DNA from: Tannerella sp.
Lineage (GTDB): Bacteria; Bacteroidota; Bacteroidia; Bacteroidales; Tannerellaceae
Assembly (NCBI GenBank): GCA_031268395.1
Contig: JAIRXI010000144.1
Span: 1-10,423 of the forward strand
Reading direction: 5' to 3'
Length of the DNA stretch: 10,423 nucleotides
Shown piece by piece: positions 1 to 6,577 of the stretch. The notes beneath the pieces were generated by a model, which saw only the letters and a list, made by a program, of their open reading frames with translations, made no database searches and was not told where the DNA came from. Position 1 is the stretch's first letter, and each line of letters opens with the position of its first letter. A program made the position numbers and the translations under genes.

Positions 1-296
1 CTGTAGAGCAGAGCATATTCGGGCGAATAGGAACACTCAATCGTGTCCCGCATCCGGTAGACGGAATCGAAGAATTTGCCTGTCCGGAAAGTCAGCCGGT
101 ATGCTGACCTTCCTTTAGCGTCGGGACCGAACGTCAGCCGTCCTTCGCCGGCGCGGGACATCAGAATGCCCCACTTGAAATAGACGTCGTATGTCGCTTC
201 TTCGCCGTCGTTCAGCGTCATGTCCTGCGGGAGGTACTGTGCCTTTAATCCCGCCGCAAGGAGCAGGCCACAACACAGGAAGGACAACCGTTTCAT
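1..296 (-). CDS. DUF3108-family exported protein, N-terminal part (cut by window edge)
   Basis: About 98 codons are visible; the 3' end lies outside the window. The reading begins MKRLSFLCCGLLLAAGLKAQ, a clear signal peptide: a basic start, a hydrophobic core at residues 4-17, and a likely signal peptidase I cut after Ala19 (LKA|Q). The mature part has GEEATYDVYFKWGILMSRAG, then an Arg/Tyr-rich strand pattern and a KFFDSVYRMRDTIEC segment. This matches my memory of the N-terminal half of Bacteroidales DUF3108 proteins (form: YDLYFNW...AG...FFKMRDTLTC), which are periplasmic or outer-membrane-associated beta-rich proteins of unknown function. The ATG follows the stop of the Ig-like lipoprotein gene by only 4 bp, so the two are probably translationally coupled and may act together in the envelope. 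The family call rests on pattern memory alone. Confidence 0.75.
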   Translation of the reverse strand, partial: MKRLSFLCCGLLLAAGLKAQYLPQDMTLNDGEEATYDVYFKWGILMSRAGEGRLTFGPDAKGRSAYRLTFRTGKFFDSVYRMRDTIECSYSPEYALLY

Positions 297-300
297 GGCG

Positions 301-2229
301 TCAGAAACCCAGGCCGCCGCCCAGACCACCCAGACCGCCGCCGCTCCCCGACTGCGGCCGGCCTTCATCCTTGTAATTGCGTTTTTGCCTTGTAACATCT
401 TTCGGCTTGTTTTTCATTATCTCCAGCGGTTTCTGGGACGCCAGCGGCACGGACGAGACGTTCCACGTCTCCTCGATCTCGAAGTTGGCGCGCATCTCGT
501 ACAGATTTGGAGAATAAAATACCTCCTCCGGCTGCCTCCCTTCCGCATAGTTTCCCGTGTCCCACATACCGTTCCCATTGACGTCCATTACGATGCGGGC
601 ATAATATTTCTCCGGCCTCAGGTTCATGAAGAGTGCGCCGCCCTGCTCCACGGGAGCTGTTCGTACCGGGGCGTCGCCAGCGTTCAGCAGTTCCACGAAG
701 GCCGTCCCCGTCACGCCCTCGACATGGAGGTAGAGATGCCCGTATTCGTCCTTCGAGCGGAACTTGAAGGGGGACTGAAAAGCGTCGTTCCATTTCCCGT
801 AGAGGCTGTAGACAGACGCCGAGTCGATGGTCAGACGGTAGTTTTCTCCGTATTGCCATGTCCGTTCGAGGTAATATTTCAGGATGTCGGCACTGTCCTG
901 TTGCAGGGTAAAGTCTACGGGTCTCCAGAGTGTGTCCTGCTGCAGCTCCAGCACAACCTGTTCTTTTGCGAAGCCCGGCACCGGTTCCATGAAGACGAGC
1001 GTCACCGTGTCGGACAAGTCTGCCGAACCGCCCGGCCTCAACTGCGGAAGCAGGTATTCGACCGGTTCCGGCTCGTCCCTTTTCGATTTCCGCCTGGCTG
1101 ATACCTGCGGCTGCCTGCGGACGGACAGGCGGACGGTGTCAGTCTGCGGACGGAGGACATTGAGCGAATCGCTCTTGAGATAGGAGACCTGCAGGTGCAG
1201 CGTGTCGCGCTGCCAGACAGTCGAGTCGGCAATCCAGTAGTTGACCGTGGCATTGCCGTCCAACAACTGCGTCAGATACCAGTTGTCTTCGGCCGGGCCA
1301 CCATCCAGCAGAGTCAGTGCAGGCAGCGTATCCACCGGCGCGTTGAATTTCAGGGCAAACAAGTGCTGCTGCATCCGCTCGGGACGAAGCATGTATTGGC
1401 GCTGGAACTTTTCCTTGAATAGCCTCAGGACAACGTCGTCCGGCAAGAAGTGTGTGTAGCCGACCGTCCGGACAGTGTCAATGGTCAGCGAATCTTTCCA
1501 CAGGGTGTCCTGCCGGGAGGCAAACTCGAAATGCGGCACGACGACGGAGTCGTGGAAGGCAATTTCCTCGCCGGGCTGGTCGAAACGGTAGTCGCGGTTG
1601 GCGTCGTTCAGTGCATACAGGCGATAGCTTCCTTCGGCAATGTTCCGGATGACGAACTGTCCGCGCTCGTTTGTCTTTGAAGTGCGGAAGAACGGTTCCG
1701 TCGCGAAGGCCGAATCGGCCAGGTTTCGGTGCAGCCCCACCAGGATATTGGGCATCGGCTCCAGATTTTCTGCATTCAGCACGGTACCCGCCACCTCAAG
1801 CGAGTCGATCGCGTCGCCCGTGGAGAAGGCAAAACTGAAGTTTTCCAGCACGTTCTTTTCGTTGTTGTCGGCAATGGAGCTGGTAAAGTCGATCGTGTAT
1901 GTGGCATCCGATTTCAGGGTGTCCTTCAGTTCGACCTTGACTTTTTTCCCGAAAACCCGGATCACAGGCAGGTCTTTTTGCGGCGGCGTGACGATCACGT
2001 TTTCCGACGGGCGTTCGATCTGAACCAGTTCGTCGAAGACGATCTCAATTTTTCGGCCGGTATAACGGGTGGCATGAAAGGCGGGCGTGCTGCGCAGGAA
2101 CTTCGGCGGCGTTTCGTCATACGGCCCGCCGTTAGGTGTCGCCATATTGGCGCAGGAACCGAGCGTCGCAAGCGCGCACAGTCCCGCGCACAGCCATCCA
2201 AGCGGATGTTTTGTGAAGTCATTAATCAT
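301..2229 (-). CDS. Ig-like (Big_5) domain surface/periplasmic lipoprotein with Gly-rich tail
   Basis: This is a 642-residue predicted lipoprotein of unknown function. I chose the ATG at 2229 (MINDFTKHPLGW) over the in-frame ATG at 2292, because the signal peptide begins there and the longer form would overlap the end of leuB. The hydrophobic stretch at residues 10-23 is followed by a lipobox L23-G24-S25-C26, with Cys26 as the lipidated residue. Next comes a Big_5/SbsA-type Ig-like domain at about residues 35-140 (TPPKFLRSTPAFHATRY, then IVFDELVQI, ending in FSFAFSTGD). A carboxypeptidase-regulatory-like beta segment follows at about 145-225 (GTVL, GQFVIRNIAEGSYRLYALND). The rest is beta-rich, with a second such segment near the end (LRPEKYYARIVMDVNGNGMWDTG). 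The C-terminus is basic and then glycine-rich (GSGGGLGGLGGGLGF). This architecture recurs in Bacteroidales beside DUF3108 genes, as here. It starts 19 bp after leuB, so readthrough from the amino acid operon is possible. Confidence 0.85.
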   Translation of the reverse strand: MINDFTKHPLGWLCAGLCALATLGSCANMATPNGGPYDETPPKFLRSTPAFHATRYTGRKIEIVFDELVQIERPSENVIVTPPQKDLPVIRVFGKKVKVELKDTLKSDATYTIDFTSSIADNNEKNVLENFSFAFSTGDAIDSLEVAGTVLNAENLEPMPNILVGLHRNLADSAFATEPFFRTSKTNERGQFVIRNIAEGSYRLYALNDANRDYRFDQPGEEIAFHDSVVVPHFEFASRQDTLWKDSLTIDTVRTVGYTHFLPDDVVLRLFKEKFQRQYMLRPERMQQHLFALKFNAPVDTLPALTLLDGGPAEDNWYLTQLLDGNATVNYWIADSTVWQRDTLHLQVSYLKSDSLNVLRPQTDTVRLSVRRQPQVSARRKSKRDEPEPVEYLLPQLRPGGSADLSDTVTLVFMEPVPGFAKEQVVLELQQDTLWRPVDFTLQQDSADILKYYLERTWQYGENYRLTIDSASVYSLYGKWNDAFQSPFKFRSKDEYGHLYLHVEGVTGTAFVELLNAGDAPVRTAPVEQGGALFMNLRPEKYYARIVMDVNGNGMWDTGNYAEGRQPEEVFYSPNLYEMRANFEIEETWNVSSVPLASQKPLEIMKNKPKDVTRQKRNYKDEGRPQSGSGGGLGGLGGGLGF

Positions 2230-2248
2230 TAACTGTCGGCCATTCGTT

Positions 2249-3319
2249 TTATTCCTGTGAAAGTATCCGTTCAGCAATCCAGTCGCCGACATCCGAGGTG
2301 GAGCGGGGATGCGTGCAGGTGATGTCTTCGGTGACGGCGCCGGCTTCTATGGACGCAGCTACAGCCCGGCGTATCGCGCGGCCTTCGTCCGGCTGCCGGA
2401 AGGCGTATTCGAACATCAGGGCGGCGGAGAGAATTGCGGCGACAGGATTGGCAATGTTTTTTCCGGCAGCCTGCGGGTAGGAACCGTGTACCGGCTCGAA
2501 CACCGACGTGTGCACACCGACAGAAGCCGACGGCAGCATCCCCAGCGAACCGGCGATCACGGAGGCTTCATCCGTCAGGATGTCGCCGAACATGTTTTCC
2601 GTCACGATCACGTCGAAACTCTTCGGCCAGCGAACCAGGCGCATTGCCGCATTGTCGACGAACATGTATTCGGTCTCGACAGACGGGTATTCGCCGGCTA
2701 TCTCCTGCGCCACCTGACGCCACAGCCTCGAAGTCGCCAGCACGTTGGCCTTGTCTACCACCGTCACCTTCCTGCGCCGCAACAGGGCATACTCGCAGGC
2801 CAGCCGTACGATACGGTCAATCTCTCTGCGCGAATATACGCAGGTGTCGTAAGCCGTCTGTCCGTCTTCGCTACGTCCCTGCGGCTGCCCGAAATACAAG
2901 CCGCCCGTCAGTTCGCGGAGGCAAAGGAGGTCGACGCCCTCGACCAGTTCCGGGCGCAGAGGGGAATGGTGCAGCAGCGACGCAAATGCCGTCACCGGAC
3001 GGATATTGGCATACAGTTCCAGCCGTTTGCGCATGGCCAGCAGGCCCTGTTCCGGGCGGATTCGAGCCGAAGGGTCGTTGTCGTATCCGGGCGCGCCGAT
3101 GGCGCCAAACAGGACAGCATCGCTCGCCATGCAGAGTGCGTGCGTCTCCTCCGGGTAGGGATTGCCCGCGGCCTCTATCGCACTGGCGCCCACGGGCGCT
3201 TCCTGCGTGGAGAGTTCGTGACGGAAGCGCATACAGACGGCTTTCACGGCTTTTATTGCCTGTGCGGTAACTTCCGGACCGATGCCGTCACCCGGTAATA
3301 CGGCTATGTTCAGTTTCAT
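2249..3319 (-). CDS. leuB: 3-isopropylmalate dehydrogenase LeuB
   Basis: This cytosolic enzyme performs NAD-dependent oxidative decarboxylation of 3-isopropylmalate to 2-oxoisocaproate in leucine synthesis. In the citramalate route the same enzyme class turns 3-methylmalate into 2-oxobutyrate. The start at 3319 (MKLNIAVLPGDGIGPEV) is chosen because the Rossmann-like opening begins there; an in-frame extension upstream would run into mgsA. The length of 356 residues is normal. Visible active-site residues are Arg97 and Arg107 (in LLAMRKRLELYANIRPV), Arg135 and Tyr142 (LRELTGGLYFG), Lys190 (VDKANVLATSRLWR), and Asp222, Asp246 and Asp250 (ENMFGDILTDEAS). The cofactor loop reads EPVHGSYPQAAGKNIANP. 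Gln283 sits where the Thermus enzyme has an NAD-binding Asp; as I recall this is common in Bacteroidota LeuB. The gene lies 5 bp after mgsA and is the last enzyme gene of the operon. Confidence 0.96.
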   Translation of the reverse strand: MKLNIAVLPGDGIGPEVTAQAIKAVKAVCMRFRHELSTQEAPVGASAIEAAGNPYPEETHALCMASDAVLFGAIGAPGYDNDPSARIRPEQGLLAMRKRLELYANIRPVTAFASLLHHSPLRPELVEGVDLLCLRELTGGLYFGQPQGRSEDGQTAYDTCVYSRREIDRIVRLACEYALLRRRKVTVVDKANVLATSRLWRQVAQEIAGEYPSVETEYMFVDNAAMRLVRWPKSFDVIVTENMFGDILTDEASVIAGSLGMLPSASVGVHTSVFEPVHGSYPQAAGKNIANPVAAILSAALMFEYAFRQPDEGRAIRRAVAASIEAGAVTEDITCTHPRSTSDVGDWIAERILSQE

Positions 3320-3324
3320 CGCTG

Positions 3325-3771
3325 TCAGTCTCTTTTGAAGTATACGTATTTCGGTTCCATCGGGACATACGTGTCGTCGTCCCACAGGGCGCTTGTGAGC
3401 ATCAGGTCTGCACTGTAACGGTTGCAGGCGATGGGGATATTGTGTACGCGGCACTGACGGAGCAGCATCTGGATGTCGGCCTCGTGCGGCTGGGGGTTCA
3501 GGTCGTCAATCAGGAAGATCGCCAGGTCGATTTCCTTGCGCACCACCATGGCGGCAATCTCCGCGTCGCCTCCTAGCGGGCCGGAGTGCATGCAGGTAAT
3601 CTCCGCCTCAATGCCCCGTTCCTCGAAGGCACTCCGGATCAGGCTGCCGGTCGTCCCGGTACAAACCATCCTGTGCCCGGACAAAAACCGGGCGTTATGC
3701 ACCGCCCACTCTATCATGTCCGTCTTGCGGTTGTCGTGCGCTACCAGCGCAATCATCAGTTTTCTGTTCAT
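3325..3771 (-). CDS. mgsA: Methylglyoxal synthase MgsA
   Basis: The enzyme converts dihydroxyacetone phosphate to methylglyoxal and phosphate, a bypass of lower glycolysis used when phosphate is scarce or sugar phosphates accumulate. The 148-residue protein covers the whole single-domain MGS-like fold. Motifs are IALVAHDNRK (7-16), the phosphate-binding TGTTG (38-42), SGPLGGD (63-69) and NPQPHEAD (92-99). Asp69, His96 and Asp99 match the E. coli catalytic residues Asp71, His98 and Asp101. E. coli has FFWDPL where this protein has FLIDDL; I recall the DD form from Bacteroides homologues, so it is probably a lineage trait. The gene sits between cimA (59 bp upstream) and leuB (5 bp downstream), so it is very likely co-transcribed with leuB. 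That setting, inside a branched-chain amino acid operon, is unusual. The 59-bp gap ahead of it is A-rich on the coding strand, without a promoter I would defend. Confidence 0.95.
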   Translation of the reverse strand: MNRKLMIALVAHDNRKTDMIEWAVHNARFLSGHRMVCTGTTGSLIRSAFEERGIEAEITCMHSGPLGGDAEIAAMVVRKEIDLAIFLIDDLNPQPHEADIQMLLRQCRVHNIPIACNRYSADLMLTSALWDDDTYVPMEPKYVYFKRD

Positions 3772-3830
3772 ACTTTATCTCAATTAACAGTTTCTACCAA
3801 TCAGGTTATTTTTTTCTTCCGCCCCAGCGT

Positions 3831-5339
3831 CTACTTTTCTATTCTGTTCAGCATCTTCACGGTCGCCTTGATGGCGGCTTCCGTCTGATCGGCGTCCAGG
3901 CCGCGCGTCTTAAACTCCACGCCTTCGTGACGCCAGCTGATGACCGTCTGCACAAACGCATCCGTTCGTCCGCCGGGCGGGATGGAGACGGCATAGTTTG
4001 TCAGCATTGGGAAGGGGCGGTTCAGCGCCCTGTAAATCTTGCGCAGGGCGCGTACAAAGGCATCATACTGCCCGTCACCTGTCGCCGTTTCTTCATAGGT
4101 TTTCCCCTGTATTTCGATTTTCAGCGTCGCCACCGGCTTCAATCCCTGTGCCAGTGACAGGGAATAGTTCAGTATCTTGATCTTATTCTCCTGCGCATCG
4201 TAGCGCAGCACGTCGGAGATGATGTAGGGCAGGTCTTCCCGGGTGACAATCTCTTTTTTGTCGCCCAGTTCGATCACGCGCTCGGTGACTTTACGCATTG
4301 ACTCCTCGTCCATCTCAATACCCAGCGCTTCGAGGTTGCGGCGGATGTTGGCCTTGCCGGACATTTTGCCCAGTGCGTATTCTCGCATCCGACCGAAGCG
4401 TTCGGGCAAAAGATCGTTGCAGTAAAGGTTGTTTTTGCTGTCGCCGTCGGCATGTACGCCGGCGCACTGGGTAAAGACATGTTCGCCGATGACGGGACTG
4501 TTCGGGGCAATATGGATGCCCGAATACATTTCCACCATTTTGCTGACGTGGTTGATGTGTTCTTCGCGGATGGCGGTTTGCTGTTCCAGGTGGTCGTGCA
4601 GGGCGGCCACGACGCTGCTCAGCGAGGCATTGCCCGCGCGTTCGCCCAGGCCGTTGACGGTCGCATGGACGCCGTGAACGCCTGCCCGCACGGCTGCACA
4701 GACGTTGGCCACAGCCAGGTCGTAGTCGTTGTGGGCATGGAAATCGAAATGCACGCCGGGGTAGCGCTCCACCATCGCCCCGCAGCAGGCGCGGGTGTGC
4801 TCCGGATCCAGCATGCCGAGCGTGTCGGGCAGCATAATGCGCCGGACGGGCAACTGGAGCAGGGCGTCCGTCAACAGAAAGACGTATTCGGGCGAATGAC
4901 TCATGCCGTTCGACCAGTCTTCCAGATAGACATTGACGGTCATGTCTGCCCGGGCAGCCAGGCATACCTGTTCTGTTATGCCGGCGATGTGCTGTTCGGG
5001 CGTTTTACGGAGTTGTTCGGTCAGGTGCTTCAGCGAACCCTTGCAAAGCAGATTCATCACCCGGCATCCGGTCGACTGTATCCACTCGACGGAGGCGCCG
5101 CCGTCTACAAACCCCAGCACCTCCAGACGGGACAGACTCCCGGTCTGAGCAGCCCACTGCGCCAGTTGCCGGACGGCTTTGAATTCACCCTCGGAAACTC
5201 GCGCCGAGGCCACCTCAATCCGGTCTACCTGCAATTCGTTGAGCAACAGCCGGGCGATAGCCTTTTTCTCATGGATGGAGAAGGAAACGCCGTTGGTCTG
5301 TTCGCCGTCACGCAGGGTGGTATCCAGTATTTCTATCAC
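3831..5339 (-). CDS. cimA: (R)-citramalate synthase, Leptospira CimA type (LeuA superfamily)
   Basis: Predicted to condense pyruvate and acetyl-CoA to (R)-citramalate, the first step of threonine-independent isoleucine synthesis. It has 502 residues: a TIM-barrel catalytic domain (about 1-270), a linker region (about 270-380) and a LeuA-type regulatory domain (about 385-502). Against the Leptospira citramalate synthase as I remember it, the N-terminal 300 residues align without gaps at a constant offset of 6. Arg10, Asp11, Leu75, Leu98, Tyr138, Glu140, Thr173, His201, His203, His296 and Asp298 then match its Arg16, Asp17, Leu81, Leu104, Tyr144, Glu146, Thr179, His207, His209, His302 and Asp304. 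These include the hydrophobic pocket that selects pyruvate. Shared phrases include RIEVASARVS and NVYLEDWSNG. Most of the isoleucine-binding residues also look kept (Tyr425-Asp426, Leu446, Tyr449), so isoleucine feedback is plausible. The start is GTG, 13 bp after leuD. The alternative is a second isopropylmalate synthase (leuA), the label automatic pipelines are likely to give. Confidence 0.85.
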   Translation of the reverse strand: MIEILDTTLRDGEQTNGVSFSIHEKKAIARLLLNELQVDRIEVASARVSEGEFKAVRQLAQWAAQTGSLSRLEVLGFVDGGASVEWIQSTGCRVMNLLCKGSLKHLTEQLRKTPEQHIAGITEQVCLAARADMTVNVYLEDWSNGMSHSPEYVFLLTDALLQLPVRRIMLPDTLGMLDPEHTRACCGAMVERYPGVHFDFHAHNDYDLAVANVCAAVRAGVHGVHATVNGLGERAGNASLSSVVAALHDHLEQQTAIREEHINHVSKMVEMYSGIHIAPNSPVIGEHVFTQCAGVHADGDSKNNLYCNDLLPERFGRMREYALGKMSGKANIRRNLEALGIEMDEESMRKVTERVIELGDKKEIVTREDLPYIISDVLRYDAQENKIKILNYSLSLAQGLKPVATLKIEIQGKTYEETATGDGQYDAFVRALRKIYRALNRPFPMLTNYAVSIPPGGRTDAFVQTVISWRHEGVEFKTRGLDADQTEAAIKATVKMLNRIEK

Positions 5340-5352
5340 GACTGTACTGTTT

Positions 5353-5949
5353 TTATTTCCCGAACCGGTCCATTTCGTATGCTTCGATCCGATCTTTCCT
5401 GTTCAGCAGGCAGTCGATGTCGTCCAGCCCCTGCAGGAGGCAGTCACGCTTGAAGGCGTTGATCTCAAAAGGCTCCGAGGTTTGGTTTGCATGGTTGAAA
5501 ATCCGGCAGTTTTCGAGGTCTACGGTCAGCGTTATTTGCGGATCTGCGACGGCGCAGGCGAAGATGCCGGCCAGGAATGCCGGCGTGACCACGACCGGCA
5601 GTATGCCGTTGTTGAGCGCATTGCCCTTGAAGATGTCTGCGAAGAAACTGGAGACAACTGCACGGAAACCGTATCCGGCGATGGCCCAGGCAGCATGTTC
5701 GCGGCTCGAACCGCAGCCGAAGTTTTTCCCCGCCACCAGTATTTCACCCCGGTAGATGCCGCTGTTCAGAACGAAGTCCGGATCCGGTTTTCCATCCCGG
5801 CCGTAGCGCCAGTCGCAAAACAAGTTATCGCCAAAACCTTCTCTGGTGGTGGCTTTCAGGAAGCGTGCCGGGATAATCTGATCCGTGTCCACGTTTTCCA
5901 GTGGAAGCGGCACGATGGTGGATGTCAGTTTGTTGAATTTGGCGGGCAT
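5353..5949 (-). CDS. leuD: 3-isopropylmalate dehydratase small subunit LeuD
   Basis: LeuD is the small (swivel-domain) subunit of isopropylmalate isomerase. It works only with the [4Fe-4S] large subunit LeuC, converting 2- to 3-isopropylmalate, and in the citramalate route (R)-citramalate to 3-methylmalate. The 198-residue length is typical of the bacterial type. Signature segments are [13 protein letters not shown] (19-31) and [14 protein letters not shown] (77-90), the latter carrying the Ser-Arg substrate-binding pair. An ALNNGILPV stretch follows at 111-119. It is the first gene of the operon leuD-cimA-mgsA-leuB. The next gene starts 13 bp after its stop. No leuC is found directly upstream or anywhere in the window, although leuC-leuD adjacency is the rule in most bacteria. 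LeuC must be encoded elsewhere for the enzyme to work. Confidence 0.96.
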   Translation of the reverse strand: MPAKFNKLTSTIVPLPLENVDTDQIIPARFLKATTREGFGDNLFCDWRYGRDGKPDPDFVLNSGIYRGEILVAGKNFGCGSSREHAAWAIAGYGFRAVVSSFFADIFKGNALNNGILPVVVTPAFLAGIFACAVADPQITLTVDLENCRIFNHANQTSEPFEINAFKRDCLLQGLDDIDCLLNRKDRIEAYEMDRFGK

Positions 5950-6058
5950 ACGTTTGACAATTTACAGGGCCACTGTCGCTCCGTTATGCTGCCGGTTGCC
6001 GTGTTCCTTTTTTTTTTCTTCACGTCCAAAGTTGTTAATCAGTTAATTTACCGTCTGT

Positions 6059-6103
6059 TTTTTTGAATTGCTTCTGCCAAACGCCTGCTCCCGCAATCAA
6101 AAA
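6059..6103 (-). promoter_or_regulatory. Hairpin in the leuD leader
   Basis: Inside the predicted leuD leader, the minus strand reads TTTTTGATTGC, then 21 nt, then GCAATTCAAAAA. The arms pair over about 11 bp with one bulged base. It lies about 110 nt ahead of the leuD ATG. No U-tract follows (the 3' side is A-rich), so it is not an intrinsic terminator for this operon. It may be a leader structure or RNA-stability element; no regulator or riboswitch class is recognised. Confidence 0.35.
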
Positions 6104-6135
6104 GCCGAACCCGGAAACCGAACTGTTTTGCGACG

Positions 6136-6169
6136 CAAATATACAAATTAATTCCGGATATCCTTCAAT
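6136..6169 (-). promoter_or_regulatory. Candidate Bacteroidota promoter for leuD operon
   Basis: Read on the minus strand, TATATTTG (6143-6136) fits the Bacteroides -7 box TAnnTTTG exactly. The only -33 candidate is ATTG (6169-6166), 22 bp upstream, where the consensus is TTTG with about 19-21 bp, so the upstream half is weak. It would give a leader of roughly 180 nt before the leuD ATG at 5949. I saw no better TAnnTTTG closer to leuD. Confidence 0.4.
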
Positions 6170-6212
6170 ACCATCGGGACGAGGCGCTTTCCAAATTGTT
6201 GCATAATTGCAG

Positions 6213-6290
6213 GCACACAGATAACGCAGATGTTGAAGATTTACGCAGATAAGGGCAGGAAAATCTGCGGAAATCCGCGTCATCTGCGTG
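6213..6290. repeat. Composite CGCAGAT palindromic intergenic repeat
   Basis: This segment is built from nested inverted copies of a CGCAGAT word. The outer arms are ACGCAGATG (6224-6232) and CATCTGCGT (6281-6289). The inner arms are ATTTACGCAGAT (6239-6250) and ATCTGCGGAAAT (6262-6273), with one mismatch and an 11-nt loop. Transcribed from either strand it would form a long two-tier hairpin. It resembles dispersed ACGCAGAT/ATCTGCGT intergenic repeats that I recall from Bacteroidota and other genomes. It lies upstream of the candidate leuD promoter and has no coding potential. Confidence 0.6.
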
Positions 6291-6324
6291 CTTGCGGAAG
6301 AATGAACGCTCCGACAAAACCTCA

Positions 6325-6383
6325 TTACCCCAACATGCCCATTAGACGCTTCCCCGTCGTGTCTAATGGACATGTTGGGATAA
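6325..6383. repeat. Long inverted repeat (hairpin), copies A and B of a dispersed repeat
   Basis: Two 23-bp arms, 6325-6347 and 6361-6383, are inverted copies with only two mismatches, both C/T changes that still allow G-U pairing in RNA. The arms contain the words CCCAACATG and CCATTAGAC, separated by a 13-bp loop. A third copy lies at 7266-7295. The 6384-6577 stretch that follows holds nothing I recognise. Confidence 0.75.
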
Positions 6384-6577
6384 ATATACAGTGCCCCCAT
6401 TCATCGCTCGTTCTTTTCCGGAACATCCTGTACACTTCGGGCAAATGAGGTGGTCTGTCCGAAACGCGGGTTTGCCGTATGGCTGTCATAAAGCGCTTCG
6501 TTCCATGAACACATGGTTTTACCGGCGCCCCGGCTGTTATACTGTATTTAATTATTCCTGTTTTCCCTGAAAATCCG

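Noticed and set aside
220..1101. Plus-strand 293-codon frame
   Set aside because: It is the antisense shadow of the Ig-like lipoprotein and DUF3108 genes, with no domain or plausible start signal.
2230..2292. Upstream ATG at 2292 as the start of the Ig-like lipoprotein
   Set aside because: It would overlap leuB and place 21 polar residues before the signal peptide; the ATG at 2229 gives a normal lipoprotein signal.
6059..6103. Intrinsic terminator upstream of leuD
   Set aside because: The hairpin is A-rich, not U-rich, on its 3' side in the minus-strand transcript and has no proper T-tract on the plus strand either.
6035..6400. 121-codon minus-strand frame, ending in a hydrophobic FLIAGAGVW-like segment
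   Set aside because: It runs across the inverted repeat, the CGCAGAT palindrome and the candidate leuD promoter, so its peptide is a by-product of repeats. No homologous family is recognised.
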